The notes beneath the pieces are model-generated. The model was not told the origin of the DNA and did not search any database. It saw only the letters and a list, made by a program, of their open reading frames with translations. The position numbers and the translations under genes were made by a program. From Mycobacterium bohemicum DSM 44277 (GTDB lineage Bacteria > Actinomycetota > Actinomycetes > Mycobacteriales > Mycobacteriaceae), in the NCBI RefSeq assembly GCF_001053185.1, contig NZ_CSTD01000002.1, forward strand, positions 627,577-691,576: a stretch of DNA of 64,000 nucleotides, written 5' to 3'. This document shows positions 27,530 through 35,959 of this stretch, piece by piece (position 1 is the first letter of the stretch; every line of letters starts with the position of its first letter).

Positions 27530-28369
27530 TTGCACAAGGTGTCTGCAGGACTCGACGAGCTGTGGCGCTACTCCGGGCGCCGTGCGGTGGTGACCGGGTG
27601 CGCGTCGGGCATCGGCGAACAGGTCGTGCGACAACTCGGCGAATTGGGCGCCGAGGTGGTCGGCCTCGACAAGCGGCCACCTCCGTGGTCGCTCAACGAG
27701 TTTCACGAGATCGACCTCGCCGACCAGGCCTCGATCGACTCAGCGGTGGCCGCCATCGACGGGCGGGTGGATGCGTTGTTCAACGTGGCCGGCGTCTCGT
27801 CGGGCATCGGTGACCCGCCTCTCGTCGTCACCATCAACTTCCTGGGCACGCGGCATCTCACCGAGGCTCTGATCCCCCGAATGCCCCCCGGTTCGGCGAT
27901 CGTGAGTGTGTCCTCGCTGGCGGCTGCCGGGTATCGCGACCACCTGCGCTCGGTGGCACCGTTGCTGCACACCACGTCGATGCGGGAAGGCATCCAGTGG
28001 TGCCACAGCCACCCGGATCAATTGGCCGGTGGCGGCTATCAATTGTCCAAGGAAGCGATCATCCTGTACACGATGGACAGCGCAACCCGCCTCGGCGCGC
28101 GCGGTATCCGGATCAACTGCACGGGCCCGGGGGTCACCGAGACGCCGATTCTCGACCAGCTGCGGACCGCCTACGGACAAGGCTTTCTCGATGACATACC
28201 CAAGCCGTTGGGTCGCGTCTCGGATCCAGCCGAGCAGGCCTCGGTGCTGCTCTTCCTGAATAGCCGCGCGGCCAGCTATATTTCGGGTCAGGTCGTGTGG
28301 GTCGACGGCGGAAACGTCGGTGCCACAATCGCGCGGGAGCTCGGGGAAGGAGCGCCGTGGCCAACCTGA
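27530..28369 (+). CDS. SDR, 3-alpha-hydroxysteroid dehydrogenase/coniferyl alcohol dehydrogenase-like
   Basis: 279 residues. The cofactor motif is VTGCASGIGEQV, the NAG-type motif is NVAG, the serine lies in VSVSSLAAAGY and the active-site pair is YQLSKEA (YxxxK). The combination TGCASGIG plus a long loop before YxxxK (REGIQWCHSHPDQLAGGG) is seen in the 3-alpha-HSD/carbonyl reductase and coniferyl alcohol dehydrogenase subgroup. Start TTG 27530 or GTG 27539; AGGACC lies just before. It interconverts an alcohol and a ketone on a ring or side chain. Confidence 0.87.
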   Translation: MHKVSAGLDELWRYSGRRAVVTGCASGIGEQVVRQLGELGAEVVGLDKRPPPWSLNEFHEIDLADQASIDSAVAAIDGRVDALFNVAGVSSGIGDPPLVVTINFLGTRHLTEALIPRMPPGSAIVSVSSLAAAGYRDHLRSVAPLLHTTSMREGIQWCHSHPDQLAGGGYQLSKEAIILYTMDSATRLGARGIRINCTGPGVTETPILDQLRTAYGQGFLDDIPKPLGRVSDPAEQASVLLFLNSRAASYISGQVVWVDGGNVGATIARELGEGAPWPT

Positions 28370-29349
28370 CCGACTTTCGGCGGGCCGCCCGCGACGTTTC
28401 GAACTGGGGGCGGTGGGGAGCCGACGACGAGCTGGGCACGCTGAACTTCATCACCGCGGAGAAGGTCGCGCAGGCCGCGAGCCTGGTCCGGCGCGGGAAG
28501 GTGTTCTCCCTCGGCGTGGATTTCGGGGCGTCGGGGCCCCAGGGCGCCTTCGAGTTTCGGCACAATCCGGTGCACATCATGACAGTGGACGGCGGCGACG
28601 TGAACACGCTCGCCCGATACGGGCCGGAGTGGCAACGTAATCCGGTGGCGCACCAGCTGAGTGGCTACATGAGCGCCGACAATCCGTTCCGCTTCAACGA
28701 CGACATCATCATCATGCCGTTGCAGGCCGCCAGCCAGTGGGACGCGCTGTCGCACGTCTACTACGACGATCAGCTCTACAACGGCTTCCCGGCGGATTCG
28801 GTGACCAGCATGGGCGCCTTTCACTGCGGGATCGACAAGGTCGACGGCAAGGGCATCACGTCGCGCGGTGTGCTGCTGGACCTGGTCCGCCACCGGGGCG
28901 CGGACGTCTTCCTCGAGCCCGGCAACCCGATCACGCCGGAAGAACTGGACGACGTGGTGCGCGCCCAGGGGGTGACCGTCGGGCGCGGCGACATCGTCTT
29001 GATCCGGACCGGTTGGTGGACCCGATTTGCCATGACCGGCAACAAGACTGAAGGCTATTCCGGGCTTGACTGGCGCTGCGCCCGGTGGCTGCACGACTAC
29101 GAGGTCGCGGCCGTCGCGGCCGACAACCTGCAAGTCGAAGACCTGGTATCCGGTGTCGATGGCGTCACCTTCCCGTTGCACCTGCTGTGCCTGCGCGACA
29201 TGGGGATGATGTTCGGCGAATACTGGGATCTCACCGAGCTCGCGCACGACTGCGCCGCCGACGGCGTGTACGAGTTTCAGCTCATCGCCCCGCCCCTGCG
29301 AGTGGTGGGCGCGGTGGGGTCGCCGGTGAATCCGATCGCGATCAAGTAG
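28357..29349 (+). CDS. Cyclase family protein (kynurenine formamidase-like metal hydrolase)
   Basis: 330 residues from GTG 28357 with GGGGAAGGAG upstream; it overlaps the SDR by 13 bases. The segment SQWDALSHVYYDDQLYNG replaces the classical HxGTHxDxPxH of PF04199 but keeps D and H, a variant seen in the longer 'cyclase family' proteins. DIVLIRTGWWTRF is another family signature. It may open a lactone or hydrolyse a cyclic ester or amide. With the LLM oxygenase upstream, a Baeyer-Villiger lactone is an attractive but unproved substrate. Confidence 0.82.
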   Translation: MANLTDFRRAARDVSNWGRWGADDELGTLNFITAEKVAQAASLVRRGKVFSLGVDFGASGPQGAFEFRHNPVHIMTVDGGDVNTLARYGPEWQRNPVAHQLSGYMSADNPFRFNDDIIIMPLQAASQWDALSHVYYDDQLYNGFPADSVTSMGAFHCGIDKVDGKGITSRGVLLDLVRHRGADVFLEPGNPITPEELDDVVRAQGVTVGRGDIVLIRTGWWTRFAMTGNKTEGYSGLDWRCARWLHDYEVAAVAADNLQVEDLVSGVDGVTFPLHLLCLRDMGMMFGEYWDLTELAHDCAADGVYEFQLIAPPLRVVGAVGSPVNPIAIK

Positions 29350-29368
29350 CGAAAGGCGGGCGGCAGAC

Positions 29369-30205
29369 ATCCATCGCTTTCATCGCAAGACCACCCTGGT
29401 CGACGGGCTGGTCACCAGTTACCTCGAGGCCGGCGAGGGCGATCCGGTTGTGTTGTTGCACGGCGGGGAGTTCGGCGGCAGCGCCGAGCTGGGCTGGGAA
29501 CGCAACATCGGCGCGCTGGCGGCGCGCCACCGGGTGCTGGCGCCCGACCAGCTGGGTTTCGGCCAGTCCGCCAAGGTCATCGACTTCGTCGACGGGCGCG
29601 GGATGCGGATCAGGCACGTGGCCCGCTTCTGCCGGCAGCTCGGCATCGACGCGGCCCACTTCGTCGGTAATTCCATGGGCGCCATCAATCTGCTGAGCGA
29701 TGCCACGGCGGACGAGCCGCTGTTGCCGATGCGCAGTCTGGTGGCCATCTGCGGTGGTGGCGAGATCCAGCAGAACCGGCATTTCGAGGCGCTGCAACAA
29801 TACGACGCCACCCTGCCCGCCATGCGGCGCATCGTCGAGGCGCTGTTCTACGACCCGGCCTATCCCGCCGACGACGAGTACGTGCGGCGGCGCTACGAGT
29901 CCAGCACGGCCCCGGGCGCGTGGGAGGCCGTGGCGGCGGCGCGATTTCGCCGTCCGGGGGCCGCACCGTCCGGCACACCGTCGAGCGCGCGGCGCTACGA
30001 GCGGATCCGGGTGCCGGCCCTCGTCGTCGAGGGTGGAAACGACAAGCTGCTTCCGTCCGGCTGGGCCGGCCAGATCGCCGGGCAGATCGAGGGCGCGCGG
30101 TCGACGGTCCTCCCCGACGCCGGCCACTGCCCCCAGATCGAGCAGTCAGCGGCGGTCAACGACCTCCTGCTGGAATTCCTGGCCGACGCCGGTCAGAAGG
30201 TGTAG
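29369..30205 (+). CDS. Alpha/beta hydrolase with apparent ATC start codon
   Basis: 278 residues if it begins at ATC 29369. The protein is homologous over its length to ring-cleavage hydrolases: TTLVDGLVTSYLEAGEGDPVVLLHGGEFGG, nucleophile serine in FVGNSMGAINLL, then GNDKLLPSG (Asp) and DAGHCPQIEQ (His). The frame is open from 29330 to the first GTG at 29450, yet it contains no ATG, GTG or TTG, and starting at 29450 would delete the first strand and part of the oxyanion loop. GAAAGGCGGG at 29351-29360 is a plausible ribosome site for ATC 29369. Last gene of the island. Confidence 0.8.
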   Translation: MHRFHRKTTLVDGLVTSYLEAGEGDPVVLLHGGEFGGSAELGWERNIGALAARHRVLAPDQLGFGQSAKVIDFVDGRGMRIRHVARFCRQLGIDAAHFVGNSMGAINLLSDATADEPLLPMRSLVAICGGGEIQQNRHFEALQQYDATLPAMRRIVEALFYDPAYPADDEYVRRRYESSTAPGAWEAVAAARFRRPGAAPSGTPSSARRYERIRVPALVVEGGNDKLLPSGWAGQIAGQIEGARSTVLPDAGHCPQIEQSAAVNDLLLEFLADAGQKV

Positions 30206-30287
30206 TTGAGCACGATCGCAGTGCCCGTGCGGGCGCCGGGGCGGCCGTGGCCATTGATCGGCGTGGCCGGTTCCGCGCCACAAGTCG

Positions 30288-30383
30288 CTACCGGGGCGGC
30301 GTGCGCGCCAGCCACTCGTCGAAGCGGGTCGGGTAGATGGTCGCGTCCTCGCTGTCGAGGGGCCCGCATGTGCCGAAGCCCAC
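30288..30383 (-). pseudogene. Possible remnant of a degraded gene (31 codons)
   Basis: On the minus strand an open stretch from GTG 30383 to TAG 30288 reads like a real protein end (ATIYPTRFDEWLARTPPR), with mycobacterial codon use, but nothing protein-like precedes it. The family was not recognised. It sits in the 234-base gap after the hydrolase, immediately beside the operator 30391-30412, so it may be the trimmed end of a lost divergent gene. Confidence 0.3.
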
Positions 30384-30390
30384 CGCGGCC

Positions 30391-30412
30391 TTAAATCAAT
30401 TGCTTGACTTAA
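30391..30412. promoter_or_regulatory. 22-base operator, copy 1 (upstream of SDR)
   Basis: Arms TTAAATCAA and TTGACTTAA around TTGC; the arms pair except at one position. A second copy at 31313-31334 differs by a single base in the spacer. Both copies end 27-28 bases before a start codon, here GTG 30440 of the SDR. AT-rich sequence like this is rare in the window. Confidence 0.75.
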
Positions 30413-30439
30413 CCCCTACGGCGCCGATTAACTCGTCGT

Positions 30440-31261
30440 GTGGTCAACGATCTTGTCGGCAAAGTGGCCGTCGTCACCGGCGGCGCCTCGGGGATCGGCC
30501 ACGCCACGGTGGAGCGGTTCGCCGCGGAGGGTGCCCGGGTGGTCATCGCCGACGTCCGTCCCGAAGCGGGCGAAGACCTGGCGGCCGCCCTGGGCGCCGG
30601 CACCGCGTTTCACCGGACCGACGTGTCGAATCCCGACGAGGTCCGCGCACTGGTGACGTTCGCCGTCGAGAGATTCGGTGGTCTGCACGTGATGGTCAAC
30701 AACGCCGGTGTCTCGGGCACGATGCACCGCCGGTTCCTCGACGACGACCTGTCAGATTTCGACCGCGTCATGCGCGTCAACGTTCTGGGTGTGATGGCCG
30801 GTACCCGAGATGCCGCTCGGCACATGGCCGCCAACGGCGGCGGATCGATCATCAACATGACCTCCATCGGCGGGATCCAGGCCGGCGGTGGGGTCATGAC
30901 CTACCGGGCGTCGAAGGCGGCGGTCATCCAGTTCACCAAATCCGCCGCGATTGAATTGGCCCACTACGAGGTTCGGGTCAATGCCATTGCGCCGGGCAAC
31001 ATCCCGACTCCGTTGCTGGCGACCTCGGCGTCGAACGTTGACCCGGAGCAGCTCGAGCGGTACGAGGCGGCGATCCGCGAGACGATGCGGGCCGACCGCC
31101 CGTTGAAGCGCGAGGGCACCCCCGGCGACATCGCCGAGGCGGCGCTGTATTTCGCCAGCGAGCGATCCCGCTACGTCACCGGGACGGTGTTGCCGGTCGA
31201 CGGTGGGACGGTCGCGGGCAAGGCGATCCGGCGGCGCAGCGAGTCAAAACAAGGCGACTGA
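30440..31261 (+). CDS. Short-chain dehydrogenase/reductase
   Basis: 273 residues. Classical SDR motifs: VTGGASGIGHATV, NNAGVSGTMH, the serine in INMTSIGG and YRASKAAV, with a C-terminal YVTGTVLPVDGGTVAG. Oxidises or reduces a secondary alcohol/ketone with NAD(P). GTG start without a visible ribosome site, directly behind operator copy 1, so it may be translated from a short leader. The TetR gene downstream carries the same operator and probably controls both. Confidence 0.9.
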   Translation: MVNDLVGKVAVVTGGASGIGHATVERFAAEGARVVIADVRPEAGEDLAAALGAGTAFHRTDVSNPDEVRALVTFAVERFGGLHVMVNNAGVSGTMHRRFLDDDLSDFDRVMRVNVLGVMAGTRDAARHMAANGGGSIINMTSIGGIQAGGGVMTYRASKAAVIQFTKSAAIELAHYEVRVNAIAPGNIPTPLLATSASNVDPEQLERYEAAIRETMRADRPLKREGTPGDIAEAALYFASERSRYVTGTVLPVDGGTVAGKAIRRRSESKQGD

Positions 31262-31312
31262 AGGTCCTTGCGCAACGGCGAAAACGGGAGTCCGGAACGC
31301 ACGCCCAGCAAA

Positions 31313-31334
31313 TTAAATCAATCGCTTGACTTAA
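31313..31334. promoter_or_regulatory. 22-base operator, copy 2 (upstream of TetR)
   Basis: Same inverted repeat as 30391-30412, 21 of 22 bases identical (TCGC instead of TTGC in the centre). It ends 27 bases before ATG 31361 of the TetR gene, consistent with autoregulation. Confidence 0.75.
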
Positions 31335-31360
31335 TCGAGAATTCGCGGTTGACTTGCCCA

Positions 31361-32023
31361 ATGACCGCAGCCGGCAGGGCCGTTCGCACCGAGCGGGCCA
31401 GCTCCACCCAGGAGGCAATCCTGGTGGCGGCCGAACGTCTGTACGCCGAGCACGGCATGTTCGCGGTGTCGAACCGCCAGGTGAGCGAGGCCGCCGGCCA
31501 GGGCAACAACGCGGCGGTGGGCTACCACTTCGGCACCAAAGCCGACCTGGTGCGCGCCATCGAGGAGAAGCACCGGGGTCCGGTGGAACGGCTTCGCGAG
31601 CAGATGGTGGCCGACTTGCTGAACTCGGGCGGCTCGGCCCAACTGCGCGACTGGGTCGCCTGCCTGGTGCGGCCGCTCACCGACCACCTGGCCGAGCTCG
31701 GCAACCCCACGTGGTACGCGCGGTTCGCCGCCCAGGCGATGACCGATCCGGCGTACTACCACATCATCGTCAAGGGCGCGCTGAGCTCGCCGTCCCTCGT
31801 TCAGGTCGTCGAGGGCATCAACAACTGCCTGCCCAACCTTCCGGCCGAAGTGCATTTCGAACGCAACATGATGGCCCGCAACCTGTTGATGCACACCTGC
31901 GCCGACCGCGAACGCGCGCTCACCGCCGGTGTGTCGTCCCAGCGTTCGTGGCAAGCCGCCGCCTCCGGCCTCATCGACGCAATCGTGGGCTTGTGGGTGG
32001 CGCCCGTGACTCCGCACGAATAG
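31361..32023 (+). CDS. TetR family transcriptional regulator
   Basis: 220 residues from ATG 31361. The HTH is in QEAILVAAERLYAEHGMFAVSNRQVSEAAGQGNNAAVGYHFGTKADLVRAI; the C-terminal ligand domain is all-helical and not assigned. The frame is open upstream to 31268, but that part overlaps the operator copy at 31313-31334, so ATG 31361 is preferred. It probably represses itself and the upstream SDR, and possibly the ferredoxin-P450 genes that follow 10 bases later. Confidence 0.93.
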   Translation: MTAAGRAVRTERASSTQEAILVAAERLYAEHGMFAVSNRQVSEAAGQGNNAAVGYHFGTKADLVRAIEEKHRGPVERLREQMVADLLNSGGSAQLRDWVACLVRPLTDHLAELGNPTWYARFAAQAMTDPAYYHIIVKGALSSPSLVQVVEGINNCLPNLPAEVHFERNMMARNLLMHTCADRERALTAGVSSQRSWQAAASGLIDAIVGLWVAPVTPHE

Positions 32024-32033
32024 GGGGCTGCGA

Positions 32034-32228
32034 ATGAAAGTGACTGTCGATCAAGACGCGTGCGCATCCTCGGGCAACTGCGTCTTGAACGCGCCCGAGG
32101 TCTTCGACCAGCGCGAGGACGACGGCGTCGTCATCCTGCTCAATCCGAACCCGACCCCCGAGCAGTCCGAGGGGGCCCGACGCGCCGCCGCGGCGTGCCC
32201 CGCTCTGGCGATCCACATCGAGGAATGA
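32034..32228 (+). CDS. 3Fe-4S-type ferredoxin for a P450 (serine variant)
   Basis: 64 residues. The cluster pattern is C10-x2-S13-x2-C16 ... C55-P, the CXX?XXC(X)nCP form of mycobacterial P450 ferredoxins, with serine at the variable ligand position. GGGGGCTGCGA lies before the ATG. It is six bases upstream of the P450 gene, the electron donor-acceptor arrangement typical of mycobacteria. A reductase is not encoded nearby. Confidence 0.92.
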   Translation: MKVTVDQDACASSGNCVLNAPEVFDQREDDGVVILLNPNPTPEQSEGARRAAAACPALAIHIEE

Positions 32229-32233
32229 GAAGG

Positions 32234-33487
32234 ATGTCCGAGACTTTGACGAGCGCTGACGGTTCCGGGGCCGATGCGGCCGCCGCGATTCCGGACTATC
32301 CGATGCCGAGGCAGGCCGGCTGCCCGTTCGCGCCTCCGCCGGGCGTGATGGCACTCGCCGAAGCCAAGCCGCTGTCCCGGGTCCGGATCTGGGACGGCAG
32401 CACCCCGTGGCTGATCACGGGTTACGAGCAAGTGCGGGAGCTGTTTTCGGACTCCCGGGTCAGCGTCGACGACAGGATGCCCGGCTTCCCGCACTGGAAC
32501 GCCGGGATGCTGGCCACCGTGAACAAGCGGCCGCGCTCGGTCTTCACCTCCGACGGAGAAGAGCACACCCGCTTCCGCCGGATGCTGTCCAAGCCGTTCA
32601 CCTTCCGCCGGGTCGAGGGACTGCGCCCCGCGATTGCGCAGATCACCGACGACCACATCGACGCGATGCTGGCCGGCCCTCAGCCCGCCGACCTCGTCGC
32701 GGCCATCGCGCTGCCCGTCCCCTCCCTGGTGATCAGCGAGATGCTCGGGGTCCCCTATCAGGACGCCGAGATGTTCCAGGAGCACGCCACGGTGGGGCTC
32801 GCGCGGTATGCGACGGGCGAAGACACCGTCAAGGGCGCCATGAGCCTGCACAAGTACCTCGCGCAGCTGGTCGAGGCCAAGATGGCGAACCCGGCCGAGG
32901 ACGCGGTGTCCGATCTCGCGGAGCGGGTCAAGGCCGGCGAGCTGAGCGTCAAGGAGGCCGCCCAGCTGGGGACGGGCCTGCTGATCGCGGGGCACGAGAC
33001 GACGGCCAACATGATCGGCCTGGGTGTGCTTGCGTTGCTGCGGAATCCGAGCCAACTGGCCGTCATCCGCGACGCGGAAGACCCCAAGATCCTCGCCAGC
33101 GCGGTCGAGGAACTGCTGCGCTATCTGAGCATCATCCAGAACGGCCAGCGCCGGGTCGCCCTCGAAGACATCTGGATCGCCGGAGAGACGATCCGTGCCG
33201 GGGAAGGCATCATCATCGACCTGGCCCCGGCCAACTGGGACCCGCACACGTTCTCCGAACCGGACCGGCTGTACCTGCACCGCTCGAATGCGGACCGCAA
33301 CGTCGCCTTCGGGTACGGCCGGCACCAGTGCGTGGGTCAGCAGCTCGCGCGCGCCGAGCTGCAGATCGTCTACCAAACCCTGTTCCGCCGCATCCCGACG
33401 CTGGAGCTGGCAATCCCGTTCGAGGATGTTCCGTTCAAGGACGACCGCCTCGCCTACGGCGTGTACGAACTGCCGGTGACCTGGTGA
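32234..33487 (+). CDS. Cytochrome P450
   Basis: 417 residues from ATG 32234 behind GAGAAGG. I-helix oxygen-activation motif AGHETT, ExxR in EELLRYLS, and heme loop FGYGRHQCVGQQLARAE with the thiolate at about C366. The N-terminal PQAGCPFAPPP-type stretch and FTFRRVEGLRP resemble the soluble CYP105-like actinobacterial P450s, but the family number cannot be given by eye. It monooxygenates a hydrophobic substrate with electrons from the ferredoxin just upstream. Confidence 0.93.
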   Translation: MSETLTSADGSGADAAAAIPDYPMPRQAGCPFAPPPGVMALAEAKPLSRVRIWDGSTPWLITGYEQVRELFSDSRVSVDDRMPGFPHWNAGMLATVNKRPRSVFTSDGEEHTRFRRMLSKPFTFRRVEGLRPAIAQITDDHIDAMLAGPQPADLVAAIALPVPSLVISEMLGVPYQDAEMFQEHATVGLARYATGEDTVKGAMSLHKYLAQLVEAKMANPAEDAVSDLAERVKAGELSVKEAAQLGTGLLIAGHETTANMIGLGVLALLRNPSQLAVIRDAEDPKILASAVEELLRYLSIIQNGQRRVALEDIWIAGETIRAGEGIIIDLAPANWDPHTFSEPDRLYLHRSNADRNVAFGYGRHQCVGQQLARAELQIVYQTLFRRIPTLELAIPFEDVPFKDDRLAYGVYELPVTW

Positions 33488-33539
33488 GCCCCGCAAATCA
33501 GCCCGTCCCAAGTATTTCGATCCGAATGGAGAGTCAACG

Positions 33540-34712
33540 ATGACAACTCAAACCGGCACCGTTTCGCTGTACCCGCCGGGGGGCTTCGGCGCACCGAAGG
33601 ATCGCCGGGGCCACGCCGCCGGCAGCAACGTCGGGCTGCCGGCGGGAACCACCGTCTTCTCCGCGGACAACCACATCTCGTTGGCCGAAGACATTTTCTA
33701 CCAACGTTTTCCGGACGACCTGAAGGATAAGGCGCCGCGCATCTGGTATGAGGACGGCGCCTATCAGGTCGGTCGCAAGGGGCAGTCGTTCCTGCCGGGC
33801 GACTTCAGCGCGGTACTGATGCAATACGACGACCTGGCGGGCGCCGCGAGCAACAACATCGAGGCCCGGATCCAGGAGCTCCGCGAGGACGGCGTCGACA
33901 AGGAGCTCGCGTTCCCCAACGCCGTGCTCGCGCTTTTCCACTACCCGGACAAGCAGCTTCGCGAACTCACCTTCCGGATCTACAACGAGTACATCGCCGA
34001 CATCCAGGAGCGCTCGAATGGGCACTTCTACGGCGCCGGGTTGATCAACTGGTGGGACCCGGCCGGCACTCGTCGCACGCTCGAGGAGCTGAAGTCGTTG
34101 GGCCTCAAGACGTTTTTGATGCCGCTCAACCCGGGTAAGGACGACGACGGGAACGTCATCGACTATTCGAGCACGGCCATGCGTGCCGTCTGGGACGAGA
34201 TCGAGGCCTCGGGTCTTCCCGTCACGCATCACATCGGCGAGACGCCACCGAAGAGCCCGTGCGAATTCAACAGCGTCGTCGTCGGGATGATGATCAACGT
34301 CGACGGCTTCCGGGAGACGTTCTCCAAATACATCTTCGGCGGCATCCTCGACGACCATCCGGGGCTTCGAATCGGCTGGTTCGAGGGCGGAATCGCCTGG
34401 GTGCCCTGGGCATTGCAGGACGCCGAGCACCTGGTGGCGTCCTACCAGCACATGTTCAACAGGCCGCTGCAGCACGATGTGCGCTACTACTGGGACAACC
34501 ACATGTGTGCATCGTTCATGGTCGACCCGCTCGGGTTGGAGCTGATCGACAAGATCGGTGTCGACAAGGTCATGTGGTCCAGCGACTACCCGCACAACGA
34601 AAGCACTTTCGGGTACTCCGAGAAGTCGCTGGCCGCCGTCGTCGGCGCGGTGGGGCCGCAGAACGCGGCGAAGATCGTCTGCGGCAACATCACGGAATTC
34701 CTGGGGCTGTAA
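33540..34712 (+). CDS. Amidohydrolase family protein (Amidohydro_2)
   Basis: 390 residues. Metal-site segments: SADNHISL at about 42-49 (D-x-H in place of HxH), THHIGETP in the middle, ending with WSSDYPHNES (Asp ligand). This is the ACMSD-like amidohydrolase group found in many mycobacterial degradation clusters; members decarboxylate or hydrolyse CoA-free ring fragments. ATG behind GGAGAG. Its stop overlaps the start of the first M24 gene (TAATG). Confidence 0.87.
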   Translation: MTTQTGTVSLYPPGGFGAPKDRRGHAAGSNVGLPAGTTVFSADNHISLAEDIFYQRFPDDLKDKAPRIWYEDGAYQVGRKGQSFLPGDFSAVLMQYDDLAGAASNNIEARIQELREDGVDKELAFPNAVLALFHYPDKQLRELTFRIYNEYIADIQERSNGHFYGAGLINWWDPAGTRRTLEELKSLGLKTFLMPLNPGKDDDGNVIDYSSTAMRAVWDEIEASGLPVTHHIGETPPKSPCEFNSVVVGMMINVDGFRETFSKYIFGGILDDHPGLRIGWFEGGIAWVPWALQDAEHLVASYQHMFNRPLQHDVRYYWDNHMCASFMVDPLGLELIDKIGVDKVMWSSDYPHNESTFGYSEKSLAAVVGAVGPQNAAKIVCGNITEFLGL

Positions 34713-35959
34713 TGACCGCGGTGGCGCCTGCCGGCACCAAGGGTGCCGCTCACGGGCTGGTGATTCCCGATGCCCCCGACCTCGTCCGGATGCGCCGCGA
34801 GACCGGGGCCCGGCTTCGCGCGGCGATGGCCGAACGCGGCGTCGACGCGATGATCCTGCTCGGCAACAGCGCGGTGGTGTACGCCACCGGGGCCAGCTGG
34901 CCGCTGGGCGACGCGGGGCTGTCCTATGTCGAGCGGCCGGTGGCCGTCGTGGTCGCCGGTGACGAGTGGCCGCACCTGTTCCTGCCGTTCCGCGAGGGCG
35001 CCTCCTACGAGTCGGAGCTTCCCGCCGACCACCTGCACGGCCCGGTCTATCTCGAGTTCGACGAAGGGGTAAGCGAATTCGCCCGGCTTCTCGCCGATCT
35101 GATACCGGCCGGCGCGGTGATCGCGGTCGACGAGTCCACCGGGGCGATGAGGCGCGCGGGGAAGTCGCTGTTCCCGGGCGGCGATCCCGCCGACGCGGCG
35201 GTCATCGTCAGCGCCGCCAAGGTTGTCAAGACGCCGGACGAATTGGCCTGCATCCGCACCGCCGTTCGGATCACCGACGAGGCGATGGTGGACGTGGACA
35301 AGGCGCTTGCCCCCGGCATCCGCCAGATCGACCTGTCGGCAAGCTTTTTGCGGCGCGCATTCGAACTGGGCGCGTCGGCCAGCATGCTGGAACCGATCTG
35401 GCAGGTCATGCCGCCGAGCAAGGCCGAGGGCGTCTGGACGACGCACGGCGACCTGGCGCTGCCGCTGCTGAGCACGGAGCGGGAACTGGCCGAAGGCGAC
35501 GTGCTGTGGACCGACGTCAGCATCACCTACCGCGGTTACTGCTCGGATTTCGGGCGCACGTGGCTGGTGGGGCGGGAGCCGAGCGCCCGGCAGCAGGCGC
35601 AGTTCCAGAAGTGGTCGGAGATCATGGCCGCCGTCGAGCGGGTGGCCCGCGGCGGTGCCACCGCGGGTGATCTCGGCCGGGCCGCCGTCGCGGCCAACGG
35701 CGGTGACAAGCCCTGGCTGCCGCATTTCTACCTCGGCCACGGCATCGGCGTGAACGCGGCCGAGATGCCCATGATCGGAACCGATCTCGGGCAGGAATTC
35801 GACGACAACTTCGTCCTGCGGCCCGGCATGGTGCTGGTGCTCGAGCCGGTGGTCTGGGAGGACGGCACCGGCGGCTACCGCAGCGAGGAGGTCGTGGTGA
35901 TCACCGAGGAAGGCTCGATTCGATTGACCGACTACCCCTACACCCCCTATGGCAACTGA
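34712..35959 (+). CDS. M24 family metallopeptidase (Xaa-Pro peptidase-like), catalytic
   Basis: 415 residues. The creatinase-like N-domain is followed by the pita-bread domain with all five metal ligands: the two Asp in WTDVS and CSDFGRT, His in YLGHGIG, Glu in LEPVVW and Glu in SEEVVVIT. It could cleave Xaa-Pro or related amide bonds. ATG 34712 overlaps the amidohydrolase stop, and its end overlaps a second, degenerate M24 gene by 11 bases, suggesting a heterodimer. Confidence 0.9.
   Translation: MTAVAPAGTKGAAHGLVIPDAPDLVRMRRETGARLRAAMAERGVDAMILLGNSAVVYATGASWPLGDAGLSYVERPVAVVVAGDEWPHLFLPFREGASYESELPADHLHGPVYLEFDEGVSEFARLLADLIPAGAVIAVDESTGAMRRAGKSLFPGGDPADAAVIVSAAKVVKTPDELACIRTAVRITDEAMVDVDKALAPGIRQIDLSASFLRRAFELGASASMLEPIWQVMPPSKAEGVWTTHGDLALPLLSTERELAEGDVLWTDVSITYRGYCSDFGRTWLVGREPSARQQAQFQKWSEIMAAVERVARGGATAGDLGRAAVAANGGDKPWLPHFYLGHGIGVNAAEMPMIGTDLGQEFDDNFVLRPGMVLVLEPVVWEDGTGGYRSEEVVVITEEGSIRLTDYPYTPYGN

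Noticed and set aside
30206..30394. 62-codon frame after the hydrolase
   Set aside because: Pro/Arg/Gly-rich with no conserved features; the opposite strand gives a more protein-like remnant.
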